From Nageia nagi (Eukaryota > Pinophyta), in the NCBI GenBank assembly GCA_050084985.1, contig JBITNC010000001.1, positions 22,816,001 to 22,880,000 on the forward strand: a stretch of 64,000 bases of DNA. Reading direction: 5' to 3'. Of this stretch, positions 23,115-34,871 are shown in pieces; within the stretch, counting starts at the first letter, position 1; each line of letters begins with the position of its first letter. Both the position numbers and the translations under genes were made by a program. The notes under the pieces were generated by a model. That model did not search any database. It saw nothing but the letters and a program-made list of their open reading frames with translations, and was not told the origin of the DNA.

Positions 23115-23513
23115 TTTACATGTGATTGTGTAGCTTGATGTGAGAGACCAAATGAGTGTCGTGTATTCAGGAGAGTTCCTAACAAAAATCCATTCTAGAT
23201 TGTACATATTTAATTTTATTTTCAATATATTTAGTTCCATAATGATATTTCTTCATTATTGATTCATATTTATGAGATTGCATTTCTTCCACTTTTGAAT
23301 GTTGATGAATGTATGAATATTTGAATTTATTGAATCTATTAAGATTCTTCATTTGGTATCAAAGCTAGTCAAACTAGAGCTAATTTGATTTGATGAGTTT
23401 GAGAAAGCTTGGTAGATTGGAGAGTTAGAGTAAACTTGTAGGGATCAAGGAAATAATTTTATAAAATTATTTTTTGATTTATTTTTCATTAGATTTCTTG
23501 TTGCTATAGTGTA

Positions 23514-24130
23514 ATGGCTATTAACACTAACTTCTTTCCACTACTAAAATTTGATGGAAAGCATTTTCAGTTTTGGGGCATAAAACTGGAGACATTATTG
23601 ATGAGTAAAAGCCTATAGGAAATTGTTGAAGATGGGTATGTTGAACCAAAAGATTGGGATTCTCATGAAGGAGAGGAAATAAGATTGAAGAAAGAGGAAT
23701 ATTATTTGAATTATTTGACTCTTCTTCACATCAAATAATGCATGAAGAAGTACATTTTTCCACTTCATGCAAGTTGTAAGATAGCTTGGGAAGCATGGAA
23801 AACATTGCTAGATTATTTTAGGGGTGCAAAAATCACTCCAAAAAATATTTATTTTGTAAGAAAGGGGGAACATTATTTTTCTAGGTTTGAGAAAAATATT
23901 AAAAAAGAAGAAGTAGAAGAGGAAGAAGAAGCCATTATTGTTCTGGATTAAGTTTCTCAAGCACTTAGAGAGTGTATTATTAAATTTTATCCCGTGAAGG
24001 ATGTAAAAATGATGTTTATGATGAAGGTGCAACTATTGAAGACTCTCTACACAGAGAGAGTGCTCATGTTGGAGTTCCTCTCAAAGGGAAAAATGAAAAT
24101 GTGAAGGGGAATCTTGGATATATTATTTTT
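23514..24130 (+). pseudogene. gag: Copia-type Gag fragment of element D
   Basis: The frame starts MAINTNFFPLLKFDGKHFQF at 23514 and continues with KLETLLMSKSLQEIVEDGY and DWDSHEGEEIRLKKEEY, the DUF4219/UBN2 pattern of plant copia Gag. A TAA at 23736-23738 stops it, but the same frame resumes (KKYIFPLHASCKIAWEAWKT) to 23951. Later sequence (24030-24200) is repetitive around CTCTACA..GAGAG and unrecognised. The start lies about 150 bases after the primer-binding site. Confidence 0.75.
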
Positions 24131-24304
24131 CTTAAAGAGAAAAACTTTGAAAATAAAAAAGAAAGTGTAGTAATAGTAACTCTCTACAAAGGGAGAATCA
24201 AGATATCAACATTCCTTCAAAGGGGGTAAAACATTAAGAAAAAATTTATGATGGATTTTTAGCTTGAAGATCACTTAGATGAAGTAAAAAAGTCGGTGGA
24301 TGAA

Positions 24305-25283
24305 AGAATTTGGATCCACTTTATGGTTAAAAGATGGAAATATTTTTCTTGATTTTCAAGTTTAGCATGATTGATCTCAAAATGAAGTACTCAGACACGA
24401 AATCATGAAAATGTCACAAAAGTGAAAATGTAGTGCTCTAAGTCTAGTTTTAAAATATGTAATTTATTCTAATACCCAGATGATAAAAATTAAAATTTGA
24501 TAGGGATGAACAAAAATCATGTTTTAAAATAAATTATTTTAGTACCATAAGATGTACATTTTTGACAAGAATAATTTAATTTAAATCGAAGTATTTTTTA
24601 ATATCTTTATGGACATAGATACTTAAGACCCTAAATCTTGTCTTGGATATTTTTTCATAATTTTTTCATTAATATTTTTAAATATTAATTTTTTATTGGT
24701 CATGATTGTTGTTTGGAAAAGTTCTCCATTCTAGCATACATAATTTGATCTAAACTTATTTGTTTTTCAAATTTTTCTTTTTTATATTATTGAGAATTCT
24801 CTAAAGCTTATCTTCATATAATGTTTTTAGAACTTCTAAAAAAAATGATTTAAATAAAATAATATACCCTCATATTTCAAGTATATGGACCAATTTCACC
24901 AAAACATTAATAGAAAAATATAAAAACTAATCCAATTGTAAAAAAATTTGCGTATTTGAATTTTGCACTCTTTAATCTATAATGGATTTTAATTTCATGA
25001 AAATATTTTTCCAAAAACTCCATCAAACGTATTCTCAAAGTTGATATTTTCTATTAAAATTACCATGAACACATACTTGCAAGTCCAAGGCTATGGGTTA
25101 GCTCCCCAAGCCTAAATTGGAGATTCAAATATTAGGAGCCTAATATTTAACACTAAAGAAATATGTGCATTATAATATCAAATATTTGGATCCCAATTTT
25201 CTTAAGATCCCAACTTTTTTGATATTGAGTTTTAACTTTGCCCACTCTCCGTCCAAGTGGACTCAACTTCTTATTTTCACCCA
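24305..25283 (+). repeat. Dispersed repeat, left copy (inverted partner at 28562-29590)
   Basis: The reverse complement of 28562-29590 follows this stretch with many small differences, for example CTTGATTTTCAAGTT, GAGATCAATCAT, GGATCCCAAT and CAACTTCTT. Ends near 24305 (GGATCCACTTTA) and 25283 are where the match fades. It is rich in the near-palindrome ATTGGGATCCCAAT. It lies inside element D. No terminal inverted repeats or coding sequence were seen, so its class is unknown. Confidence 0.62.
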
Positions 25284-25487
25284 GTGTTATCTTGAAGATG
25301 CATACCCAATTGGAGAAAAATCATATTTTGATGTTGAAAAATGAGTGTCATGGAGGAGAGTTGTGTAAAAAATTATCAAAATAAACAAGATGTTGGCTAT
25401 CATAAAAAAATAGGTTTAACAAAATAAATATGGAACACTCATGGAGTATTTTTTGAAGATATTGTTGAAGAAGAGCATCTCATAAGT

Positions 25488-26230
25488 TTGGCATGTTTGA
25501 TTGAGGACCATTCATTTAGAATGGATGGATGTTTTGAATATGCAAAATCATATTTTGAAGACCCTTTGGTGGAGAAGATATTTGATGAGCCATTATGGTA
25601 CAATTGCCAAGATTTTGTTTATGAGGAAGAGGTAAAATCTATTAACATTATTCCTAATTTTTTATTTGTAAATGATCACACTTAAAGAGAGAAATATTTT
25701 TTATGAAGAGGAAAATACCAAGGATTATATTACTAAAAGGGAAACCATTAATTATTTTTTTAATGCAATGATAAAAGAAGATTTAGAAGATTTAGATTTT
25801 TTAGAACTAATTTTTGTGTTGTATGGACAATTTTTGATTATGAAAAAGAAAAAGAAAGTTATTTTATTAATGAAATTTATTTTTTTGAAGTGCCACTAAG
25901 AAGATTTTTTATTAAAGATGCTAAAATGGTTCTTATAGTGTAACTACAAAGATGGAACATGAATACTTGAAGTTGTTTGAAGAGGAAATGAAGATAAAAG
26001 AAAAGGCAAAGTATGTTGGAGCACCAAAGAGTGGCACACTTATAATAAGGAATGAAGATGTTATTTTTGGAGCACTAATGGGAGGAGAATGTTATTTGTT
26101 AGACAGTTTTGAGACTATTTTGTTACGAAAGTTTGTGCAAAATATTAAAAGTCTTAGAAAGGCATCAATGGGAGCTTATTTTTATGAGAAAAAAGTGAAA
26201 TGTAATTTATGTACAAAGGTATTTGTGTAA
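25488..26230 (+). other. Three consecutive unrecognised ORFs in element D
   Basis: ORFs at 25488-25685 (65 codons, acidic, YFEDPLVEKIFDEPLWY), 25672-25899 (75 codons, Lys/Ile-rich) and 25952-26230 (92 codons, KLFEEEMKIKEKAKYVGAP, then LMGGECYLLDSFETILL, with a terminal CNLCTKVF). They lie on the same strand as gag inside element D and may be pieces of one decayed ORF specific to that element. I recognise no domain. Confidence 0.35.
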
Positions 26231-26912
26231 AATTATTTTATACAATAGTATGAGCTTGAATACCTCCATTGGAAGGGGAGTTGTAATGAAATTGTAGATA
26301 ATATTGCATTATTAAAGAACCATCCATTTGTTGTAAGTGTGGGTGATCTTATCATGATTGATTTTCACATGTAGTCATTTATTGGTTGTACATTTTTTGT
26401 TGAAATGTTTTTTTTTTTTTTTTTTGTTGAAGAGCAATTTTTTCAAGTTGCATTTATAGTGAGTCAATTTTTTGTCATTATGTTTTGTATTATTTGTGTA
26501 AAAGTGTATGAAGCTATATTATGGTATGATGGGATTGTTTGATTTGAAAATTGCTCATTTAGAGCAAGGTTTTATGTATTGGATGACAACTTTGATTGAT
26601 CACAAAGCACCTTTTTAATGAATGTGAGTTGTGATGTAAAAAATGATACTTTTGATGAAGAGAATACTTTTGGTGAAGGGGGAGTTTATCATCAAAAGGC
26701 ACCCATATTTTGCTTGCAATAGACAACAAGCATGTTAAAGGATGTCCCTTATGAAGAGTTAAAGTGTGATGCATAGAAGAAGCATAGTGGGTACACCAAC
26801 TAAACACCTTTAAATTTTTACAATTTTTATTACAAAATTAGAAGAGGGGTAAAGAAGCTCTTTCAATTCATATGTGATGCTTTAGAATTAATTCTTGAAT
26901 CCTTTTAGCATC
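26231..26912. other. 3' untranslated part of element D
   Basis: Sequence between the last open stretch and the polypurine tract. It contains a T-run at 26410-26424 and no recognised coding signal. Confidence 0.4.
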
Positions 26913-26923
26913 AAGGGGGATAA

Positions 26924-27415
26924 TGTTGAAACTTGAACAGAATTATAGAAGTTAAATCTCTCTTCCAAGTTTAGATTTTTCTATTATGATAGCTTCAACA
27001 TGTGTATACCTATGTTATTCTAGTGCCAGTGCCCACATCAATGTTAGCACCCATACTAGTGTCAATGCTAGCATTTTTATCATTTCGTGTATGGTGTTTC
27101 ATTTTCCTTTTTCTAATAAGTGTTAGCATTTTAGTCTTTTGTTACTTCATATTTTGTAATGTTCTATAATTTCTCATTCAAATGTATATGTTCATTTATT
27201 TTTTCCATAGTTTTTTTAATCTTAGAGTTTTAGATGTGATTATGTAGCTTTATGTGAATGACCAAGTGAGTATAGTGCATTGGGTGAGAGTTCCTAATGG
27301 TACTCCATTCTAGATTGTACATATTGAATTCTATATTAATATATTAAGTTTCATTGTAAGATTGATCAATTATTAATTTATATTTTTACAAAGTATTCAT
27401 GTATTCATATTGATA
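26924..27415 (+). repeat. 3' LTR of element D, with polypurine tract at 26913-26923
   Basis: It starts TGTTGAAACTTG directly after AAGGGGGATAA. The last third matches 23115-23275. The exact 3' end is uncertain because the first LTR is only partly conserved. Confidence 0.55.
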
Positions 27416-28561
27416 AACTTCCTCCTTACTCCCTTATAGTCCATAAGATACCATCATTGAATAAAAAAGTAAATATACTTCATAAGATTCAAAAAGAAAT
27501 CAATTTTCATTAGACCCATTGCACTTGGATCTCTCCTATTATCCCTCTCTCCCCCAATCTATCCTTTTATTATGAACGCTTTCTCAATATTTGATATAAT
27601 AAGATAGTTTCTCCTCAATACCTTTAAAGACCTTTGGCATATTGCATACAAGTTTTCATTAGTCAACTTTGAGTATGATCCCATCAGCTACGGATTGAAA
27701 CATATCACTATATAGCAAGAGAGAAATAGATTTGTATGTTTTATTTCTTAGGCAAAGTGGAAATTTTGCATCCTTTCATTTTCCATTATACGATATACTA
27801 TGAGATTTGATGTAGATTTTATTTCCTCTTCAAAGGAGACTTACTCTATATCCATATTTTTTAGTTATGAAGACCATTGTTGCCTTGGGCTTTACATAAA
27901 AGAAACAACCCAATTTCATCAGAAGAAGATTTCTCATCTAAGTTCTTCTCACCCTCCATATTCTTTTCTTATCATAACCTACTTCACCAACTCTAAATGA
28001 TTGAGGAAGGATATAGATAAAATTATTGGCAAAAAATAAGTAGCATCAGATCATCTAAACATTAGCAAGATCACTAAATAGCATACTCATACATCTTTAG
28101 GATCCCATACAAGTGATGGACAAAAACAAATCAATGCTTTTTTTAGTAAGATTTATCAACATCTGATTGTAGAAGAAATTGAGAGAGATTCCTTATAAAT
28201 GATCCATCATTTTTGTGCAACCTTATTTTGCATTATTTTTATTTATTTTTATGTTCTCTTTGGTTGGGTACTATTTGCCCCACTACTTGTAGTTTTCACT
28301 ATTATATTTTCTCAATCTCTTGGTTCATATTTGGTCTAATGTGGATTTTAATAATATTTCATTTCATTTCTATCAAATAAATTTAAAAAGATACCAAGCC
28401 TCTAGGAAAAACATTATTATTTAATATAATCACATCTTCTTCCATAAAGTAGTTTGTTAACTCTTTTAAGCTTATTAAGTGCAAAACTACTTTTAATTAA
28501 GAACTTTCTTATACATTCATCATTTTCAAACACTTACCAATATATGACTTGATCTAGAATT
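27416..28561. other. No recognised gene
   Basis: AT-rich, with a 66-codon ORF at 27800-28000 that has no recognisable domain. Confidence 0.5.
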
Positions 28562-29590
28562 AATGATAGGCGAAAGCAAGAAGTTGAGACCATTTAAAGG
28601 GAAAGTGGGAAAATCAACAAAGTTAAATTTCAATGTCAAACAAATTGGGATCCCGATTTTTATAAATCAAAAATAGTATCCCAAAAAATATTAGGATCTT
28701 GATATTTAAAACCAAAATACATATAAATATCAAAATCTCGATATATTGGGATCCCAATATATTCGGATCCTAATATTTGAATCTTTAATTTTGCCTTAGA
28801 TTTAGGCTCGAAAAAGGAAAGGTGAACCACCACTTAGCATTGGACCTACAAATATATGTTCAACTTTAGGAATACATTTGATGGAATTTTTGATAGAATG
28901 TTTTCATGAAATTAAAACCCATTATAGAATAAAGAGAGAAGATTTCAAATATGTAATTTTTTTTACAATTGTATAAGTGGTGCATATACTTGAAATATGA
29001 GGGTCTCGTATTTTCTTAATAAGTTTTCTTAATAAGTTTTTTTTAGGAGAGTTATGAAAACAAAATTATATAAGAATAAGGTTTACATAATTATCTATAA
29101 GAATTTAAAAAAAAATGAAAAATATTAAGTTTAGATCAAATTATGATGGATGGACACGAGTACTTTTCAAAACCACAAACATGCTTGGTACAAAATTAAT
29201 AAAAAATTAATATTGATACAAAAATTATGAAAAAATATACATGACAAGTTCCAATGTGTTAGGTATCTTTTCATAAAAGGATTTTAAAAATACCTTGATT
29301 TTAGTCAAATTATGTTGGACAAACATGTGCATAGTATGGTCCAAAAATGGTTTTTGTTCATCCTATGAAATTTTAAATTCTATGATATGGCTATTGGAAT
29401 AAATTATATATTTGAAAACTAAACTTTAAGCACTACATTTTTACCTTAGTGACCTGTTTCATGATTACATGTGCAACTACTTCAAATTTTGAGATCAATC
29501 ATACCCTAACTTGAAAATCAAGGAAAGCACTTTCACTTTTTGGCCTTAAAGTGGACCCAATTTATTGCACCCATCCTGACATAAGCACTA
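28562..29590 (-). repeat. Dispersed repeat, right copy (inverted relative to 24305-25283)
   Basis: Reads as the reverse complement of the left copy, diverged by scattered substitutions and small gaps. Contains several GGATCCCAATAT-like near-palindromes (28640-28780). The two copies are separated by about 3.3 kb and could pair with each other as a long imperfect hairpin. Confidence 0.62.
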
Positions 29591-29599
29591 CTTCAACTT

Positions 29600-30010
29600 C
29601 TCCAATTCCTTTTACATGTTGAATTGGGATAAAGTGTGCTCCTTTCACTACAAGGGGATCAACCTTCTCATTGTATTTTCTTTAAATGGCTGTAAAATTG
29701 AGTGTTGAAAAAAACTCTAATAGATCCTTGACTCTAGTTTTATAAGCTTTGAGGAAATGATGCTTGGCATTGCATTTTCTAGTAAGGTTTATTATTAATT
29801 ATGAATCTCCATATATTTTTAGGCATTTGATACTAACCTTATGGATTGAACTAAGTGTAAACATAAAACCTCATATTTTGTTGCATTGTTAATACATAAC
29901 CAAGTAAGATAAAATAAAAACCTTCTAGTTCCTTATGAGGGAGACTTCAATAATAACTTTTCTCTAGCTTCTTTTCTATATTTAGCTCCATCAAAGTATA
30001 TTCAATATCC
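29600..30010 (-). pseudogene. RNase H fragment, Ty3/gypsy-like
   Basis: The minus strand reads, with stops, CLKIYGDSQLIINL-like sequence (stop in place of the Gln), then KHHFLKAYKTRVKDLLEFF and then RKYNEKVDPLVVKGA. This is the pattern of the plant retroelement RNase H domain around its second and third catalytic blocks. It is short and isolated, with no reverse transcriptase next to it. Confidence 0.58.
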
Positions 30011-31423
30011 ATTGTAACATAATTTCTCATTAGAGAGTTGACTACATTATAGTTCAAAACATTTGGTAACAAAAAAATTAGTTATAATGAGAATTTCTAA
30101 GAGTATCAACCTCCTCTTTTTGAATACCCTATAGATTCACAACTTGACTTCACATATTTTCTCACAATGATAATTCCAAGTTTTCTCATTAAGAATTTTG
30201 ATTCTTTGATTACCATTTTCGATCATCAAGTGGGTGTAATCTATGGCTAGATAACCTCGTAACTTGGTTATGAATTCACTAAACAAATATAGGCCAAAAA
30301 GTGGTAGGGGAGAGGTTTACTATATTCACTTTTGGTTTATTTGGAGTTATTTATGAAAAGTAAAAATTATTGTCTATAAAGGAATCTAGTATGCCAATAG
30401 ATGAATACTAGACTTCTTATGACATCGATATGATATGTGACATACTCTTGAATGCCATGCTATAAATTGAACTAAACTATTGAGGATGTTGAATTAAGAA
30501 ATAAACCATGCAAAAAGAAATATTGAACTACTAAAGTTTACTAAAACTAAATATTAAAGCAATAGTCCTAATGAAATTTGCTTAAAAACTCAAAATATAG
30601 GAAAACTATTATAGAATCAATATGGAATGTAGAACTCAAGAATGTGATGGATTGAATAAGGTGGGAGGATTGTATTTATAATGTTGGGAATGACAACTTG
30701 GGGTGATTCCAAAATGATAAGCTCGATTGTGCAAGAACCTTAGCTTGGGTAACAACATCCAACTTGGAAAGTTGAGTTAGGTTTACAACCATGGATAGGT
30801 AAGTTTGATCCATTATCTCTACCTTAAATTCTAAAGACTAATGTCCAAAGATTGAAATGTGGCATCCTCTTGATAACTACCTTCTTTTTACCAATCCATT
30901 TAATTCTTGGAACAATTCTATAAAATTAAAGAATCCAACAACAACTCACCCATCCCAACACTCTTTTATTAAAAGCCATATGCATGAAGTTATATTTATG
31001 ACAAAAATAATATCTTATGAAAAATTCCAAAAATTTCTCATTTACTTTGTGAATGATGTGATTCATTACAATATTCCAATAAACTATTATTGATCTCTTG
31101 TAAAAATTAATATACCATATTTATTTTCACCAATATAACTTTTCCAAGAGGATTCTCAAGAGAAAATCTCATCTTTCTTGAGCAGTAGTGGAAGGCATAT
31201 GATGAAATAAGAAACAATTAAAATCTAACCACACTCTACGACTAAATTTGCAAATAAGTAATAAACAAAATCTACGAAAAACTAAAATATGGGGAAAATA
31301 GTCAGGGTGGATTGCAGTGTCGGTGCAGTGGTTGAGTACAGCTAAAGCATGCAGAGATTGCTTCCACCACCTCATTTCTCTGCTTCTACCAAACAAACAT
31401 ACACGTAGAAAGCACACCGTCAT
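30011..31423. other. No recognised gene; distal upstream region of proline-rich copy 2
   Basis: Mostly AT-rich. Two ORFs (30857-31093 plus, 31169-31423 minus) have no recognisable domain or codon pattern. Confidence 0.5.
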
Positions 31424-31537
31424 TGTGTTTTAGTTTTGTTTATTCCATAGATGAGTGTGTTTTAGATTTTTTAATTCCATAGATGAGTGTGATTTAGATT
31501 TTTTAATTCCATAGATGAGTGTGTTTTAGTTTTGTTA
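31424..31537. repeat. 32-bp tandem repeat upstream of proline-rich copy 2
   Basis: Three and a half units of TGTGTTTTAGTTTTGTTTAT plus TCCATAGATGAG, with 1-4 differences each. It is 310-430 bp upstream of the start codon and could affect promoter spacing. Confidence 0.85.
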
Positions 31538-31612
31538 CAGTATCCAAAATGAGTGGAAACCAATAAGAATTGTAGCTAGCCACAGATTATATTCTGTAGA
31601 TTTGTTGCTCCT

Positions 31613-31804
31613 CACGTGCTCATACACAAAACTTCTGTTGACTTCAAAATAAAATACTAAAGAGCTGCCCCACACGCTTTCGACACGGAAAAAAGAGCCC
31701 TTACAAACGAAAGTGACAGCCTCTTTTACGGACCCTAAGTGTTGACAAGGGAACCATCTACGCAGCTACCCTTCATAACCAGTCCTCCAGTAAAGCTATA
31801 AATA
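31613..31804 (+). promoter_or_regulatory. Putative promoter of proline-rich copy 2 (G-box and TATA box)
   Basis: A CACGTG G-box at 31613-31618 and TATAAATA at 31797-31804, about 45-53 bp before the ATG at 31850. This implies a short 5' leader of roughly 20 bases. Copy 1 has lost the matching region. Confidence 0.6.
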
Positions 31805-31849
31805 AGCTGTGGATGTGCACGCCTCTCATCTCATTGCAGGAGAGTCGAG

Positions 31850-32498
31850 ATGAAGTTCACAGAAACGAGCGTGCACTTCATTTGCAAGAACATGTTAGTG
31901 GTTTTGATTGCGGTCTCCATTTGGGCTGCAATGCCATCGGAAGCCACATACCATACTGGCAGTCCTCCTCCAAAGCCTTACTCCTACAAATCTCCCCCTC
32001 CTCCATCATATTTTCCTGCTCCCATTCAGAAGCCTACCCCTCTACCATCCCCACCACTGGAAAAGCCCTCACCACCGCTCCCCAAGCCTCCGCTGGTAGA
32101 AAAGCCAGGCCCGTGCCTACAAAACCTCCTCCAATGGCAGCCTCTCCTCCAAAGCCAACTCCGCCCCCATTTTACTCAAAGCCCCCTCCAGTGGTAAAGC
32201 CACCTCCAGTGATGGTAAAACCACCTCCAGTTTACTCAAAACCACCTCCATCACCTGTTCCTAAGCCTCCAGTAGTGACAAAGCCACCCCTGTTCACACA
32301 AAACAACCTCCATCTCCTGTTCCAAAGCCTCCAGTCTATCCTAAATACCCACCTCCTGTGGTGGTGAAGCCACACCCTCCTCCTGTCGTCACTCCAACCC
32401 CGCCCACGGTCTATCCACCCCCACATTCCAAGTCTCCTGTTTACCCCCCACCTGAACAGCACTACCCCTACAAGAAGTCTCCCCCTCCTCCGTATTAG
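31850..32498 (+). pseudogene. Secreted proline-rich cell-wall protein gene, copy 2, with two frameshifts
   Basis: The ATG at 31850 opens a signal peptide with the core MLVVLIAVSIWAAMP and likely cleavage after SEA (residue ~32). The mature protein begins TYHTGSPPPKPYSYKSPPPP and goes on with repeats of KPPP, KPPPVYSKPPPSP and PPPHSKSPVYPP, ending SPPPPY-stop. It would be a structural wall protein; no intron is needed. Two single-base deletions break it, one near 32108-32113 (after LVEKPG) and one near 32285-32290 (after VTKPP). The span is 649 bp, which plus two missing bases is 217 codons exactly, supporting just two indels. Either it is a young pseudogene or the two sites are assembly errors. 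Similar to extensin/PRP types by composition only. Confidence 0.85.
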
Positions 32499-33070
32499 AT
32501 AACTCAAAGAACACCAAATAAGGTATGTTATTCGCAGCATTTTGGTTTTTATTGTAATGGCCACATCATCTATTGCATTGAAGCGTCTGCATCATGTTCT
32601 TTACGTACCATTTCCATGCTGCAGTTGTTCGTTCGGTCCGAGGATGACTTGGACAAGCTCGGGAAAACACAAAGGTGTTTCACAAATATATTTGTAGCCA
32701 GATCGGGAGAAGCGCAATCGGTCTATGTTCTTGTTAATCTTGATTTGAAGTATGTTACTCCAATGCTAAAATAAAATATCTCAGGCTTTCTGAGAACTTT
32801 CCATGTTTTGTGTCCTAATATTTTGCATCTTCTATGTTATTTCTCTACAAAAATGGATTTTATCCTATGAGATCTCTCAAATTTTATCACCCTCGACGTT
32901 AACGTTTCGTTTATCAAAACAAATCACTCTCTATCTCAAAACCAAAATAGACCACTGGAATACCAAATCTGAACTGAAAAATTGTGGAATTTAAAGGATT
33001 ATAAACTCGAGTAATTGTGTAGAGGATTCCATGGAATATAAATACGAAATGGAAATATGTATATATAAAA
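32499..33070. other. 3' flank of proline-rich copy 2
   Basis: A 3' untranslated region with AATAAAATATCTC near 32770 as a likely polyadenylation region, matched by copy 1. Similarity to the copy 1 flank continues to about 33068 (ATATAAATACGAAATGGAAA), marking the right end of the duplicated segment. Confidence 0.68.
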
Positions 33071-34633
33071 AACACAAATAAAATCTAAAACATGATAAAA
33101 ATATTTTACTTTTCTTAACTTATATTTTGCTTTTATTTTTAAAATTTAAAATACACACATAAAAATAACTATTTACAACATGTTTTTATTTTCTTAGGTT
33201 TATTGTTTAGTTTTACAAAAAGGGCTTGAGTGGCCTACCTTTTCACTATGAACACTGTCATCAATACTATGGTTATCCATTATAAATTTAATAAAAGTTA
33301 TTACAAGGTTTCTCAACAATCATTCATTTTCTCTCACTTCTTATATTTTAAGATTTAATTTGAATGCAAATGGGTGAAATATATAAAAAATTTTCTTTTT
33401 CAACCTTGGTACCAAATTTAATTTTAAAATGGTTATACATCATTGTAACACTTTTATAACATTGAAATGCTTTTAACATGTACTAACAATCTTAGAGCAT
33501 TGTAAATATTTCTTCTTATACCATCAAAAATCATTTTTTTATGAAAAAGACCTTTGTTTTAATATAAAATCTCTTTCATACAAAAAAAGGGCAAGTGGGA
33601 TTAAACACATCGCATGATCAAACATAACTGAAAATCAAAAACCTCTTTAGACTAACCACGGGTTAGGAAAACAAGGCGGTAAAGAAAAGCACAAATAAAC
33701 TACTAGAACAACAACACCAAAAAGTTGCTAGACCAAAATAGGTAACAGTAGCTGGAAAAAAGCACACCACCTAATCACTAGTACGACAAATAATAAACTT
33801 AACCAAAGGATTAGGGTGGGTGAAAGTTGTCCACAATACCTTGATGCTCCTAATCTTGGATGCCAGGGCTCAGTGCATGACAACCAACATCATCTAGATC
33901 ATTAATATCCTCATTATGCTTTGCCTCAGTAACACATGCATTAACACTATCCTTCTAGGTAGAGGAAAATATGCCTACATCATCCCAATAAATTGGATTT
34001 GAAGGTGGTGGGTAGACATCCTAGCCACTTTAGGGATGAGGAGAAATAAGGTCTATCAGTTGAATTTGCTTATGATTGAGAGGAGTTTGAGACCAATGAT
34101 AGATCTGTGTCCAACAGAATTATGCCCACCACAAAAACATCTAGTCTAAGAAGAATGTCCATGCGACTGATAACGATGACTATGGGCTTCATCTAGAGGA
34201 ACCCAACTAATGGAGCAAGGTGCATTCCCCCAATAATCAAGTAAGTTTTGCACATGTTGAACCTCCACATTCAATTTCTCCACTTGAACAATTATATTCA
34301 ACAAACATTCATAGAAAATAGCATATTTATTAGCCAAAGAAAAGGAAGAAGAAGTTTCTTATCATGCAAAAATAATATCATTCCTAAATTTCCATAGATG
34401 ATATAAAATACTAAATCAAAAAATATGCCAAACTTCCCCTAAGGACTTAGAAAACTATATAGTTTCCCCTAATAATTAGCATTATACATAACGAATGATG
34501 ATGAAATAAAAATTTTAAAAAATATGATGAATTAGATTTGAAGTCATAGAGAAAGTGTATGACAATTGCATATAGCTAGTGGCGAAATAAATAATTTTTT
34601 TTAAAAAAGTTTTAAAATATTATGCATATTATA
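33071..34633. other. No recognised gene; one small ORF at 34146-34337 (-)
   Basis: AT-rich to 33580. Then a stretch with fewer stops on the minus strand holds a 63-codon ORF (KYAIFYECLLNIIVQVEKL, then SISWVPLDEAHSHRY) and, in the same frame after a stop, CFCGGHNSVGH, a possible short zinc-knuckle-like piece. I cannot name it. Confidence 0.4.
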
Positions 34634-34712
34634 TTGATGATCATCTACATTTTATTACAGATGATCTACATTTTTATGCAAATGATCATCTACATTTTAT
34701 TGCAGATGATCT
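34634..34712. repeat. Tandem repeat around AGATGATC palindromes
   Basis: Three units near 30-37 bp with CATCTACATTTTATTACAGA and TGATGATCATCT. The core AGATGATCATCT is self-complementary, so each unit can form a small hairpin. Confidence 0.65.
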
Positions 34713-34871
34713 TCCACAATTTTGGCCTTTGGCAATTCATTCCTTTCTCAAAAGGGGTCATGTGACAACTCATTTTAAAGGTTTTTTTGTGCTCTATCGA
34801 ATGGTATATCATTTACATCAACTGGAGAACTCTAAAAAATGTTATGGTCCATAAAAAGTTATGAGCATCTC

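Larger units (their letters stand above)
23115..27415 (+). mobile_element. Decayed copia-like LTR retrotransposon D
   Basis: About 160 bp at 23115-23275 match 27230-27395 in direct orientation (TGTGATT.TGTAGCTT.ATGTGA and ATTCTAGATTGTACATAT), as the 3' ends of two LTRs would. A TGGTATCAAAGC primer-binding site follows the first copy at 23354-23365, and a polypurine tract AAGGGGGATAA (26913-26923) precedes the second LTR, which begins TGTTGAAACTTG. Gag is recognisable, but no protease, integrase or reverse transcriptase was found, so D is either a non-autonomous derivative or has lost its pol. A ~980-bp repeat of its interior recurs, inverted, at 28562-29590. Confidence 0.6.

Noticed and set aside
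27800-28000. 66-codon ORF as a small gene
   Set aside because: No recognisable motif, no promoter context and ordinary length for chance in this base composition.
32232-32564. 110-codon minus-strand ORF rich in Arg/Trp/Gly
   Set aside because: Antisense of CCACCTCC-type Pro codons in proline-rich copy 2.
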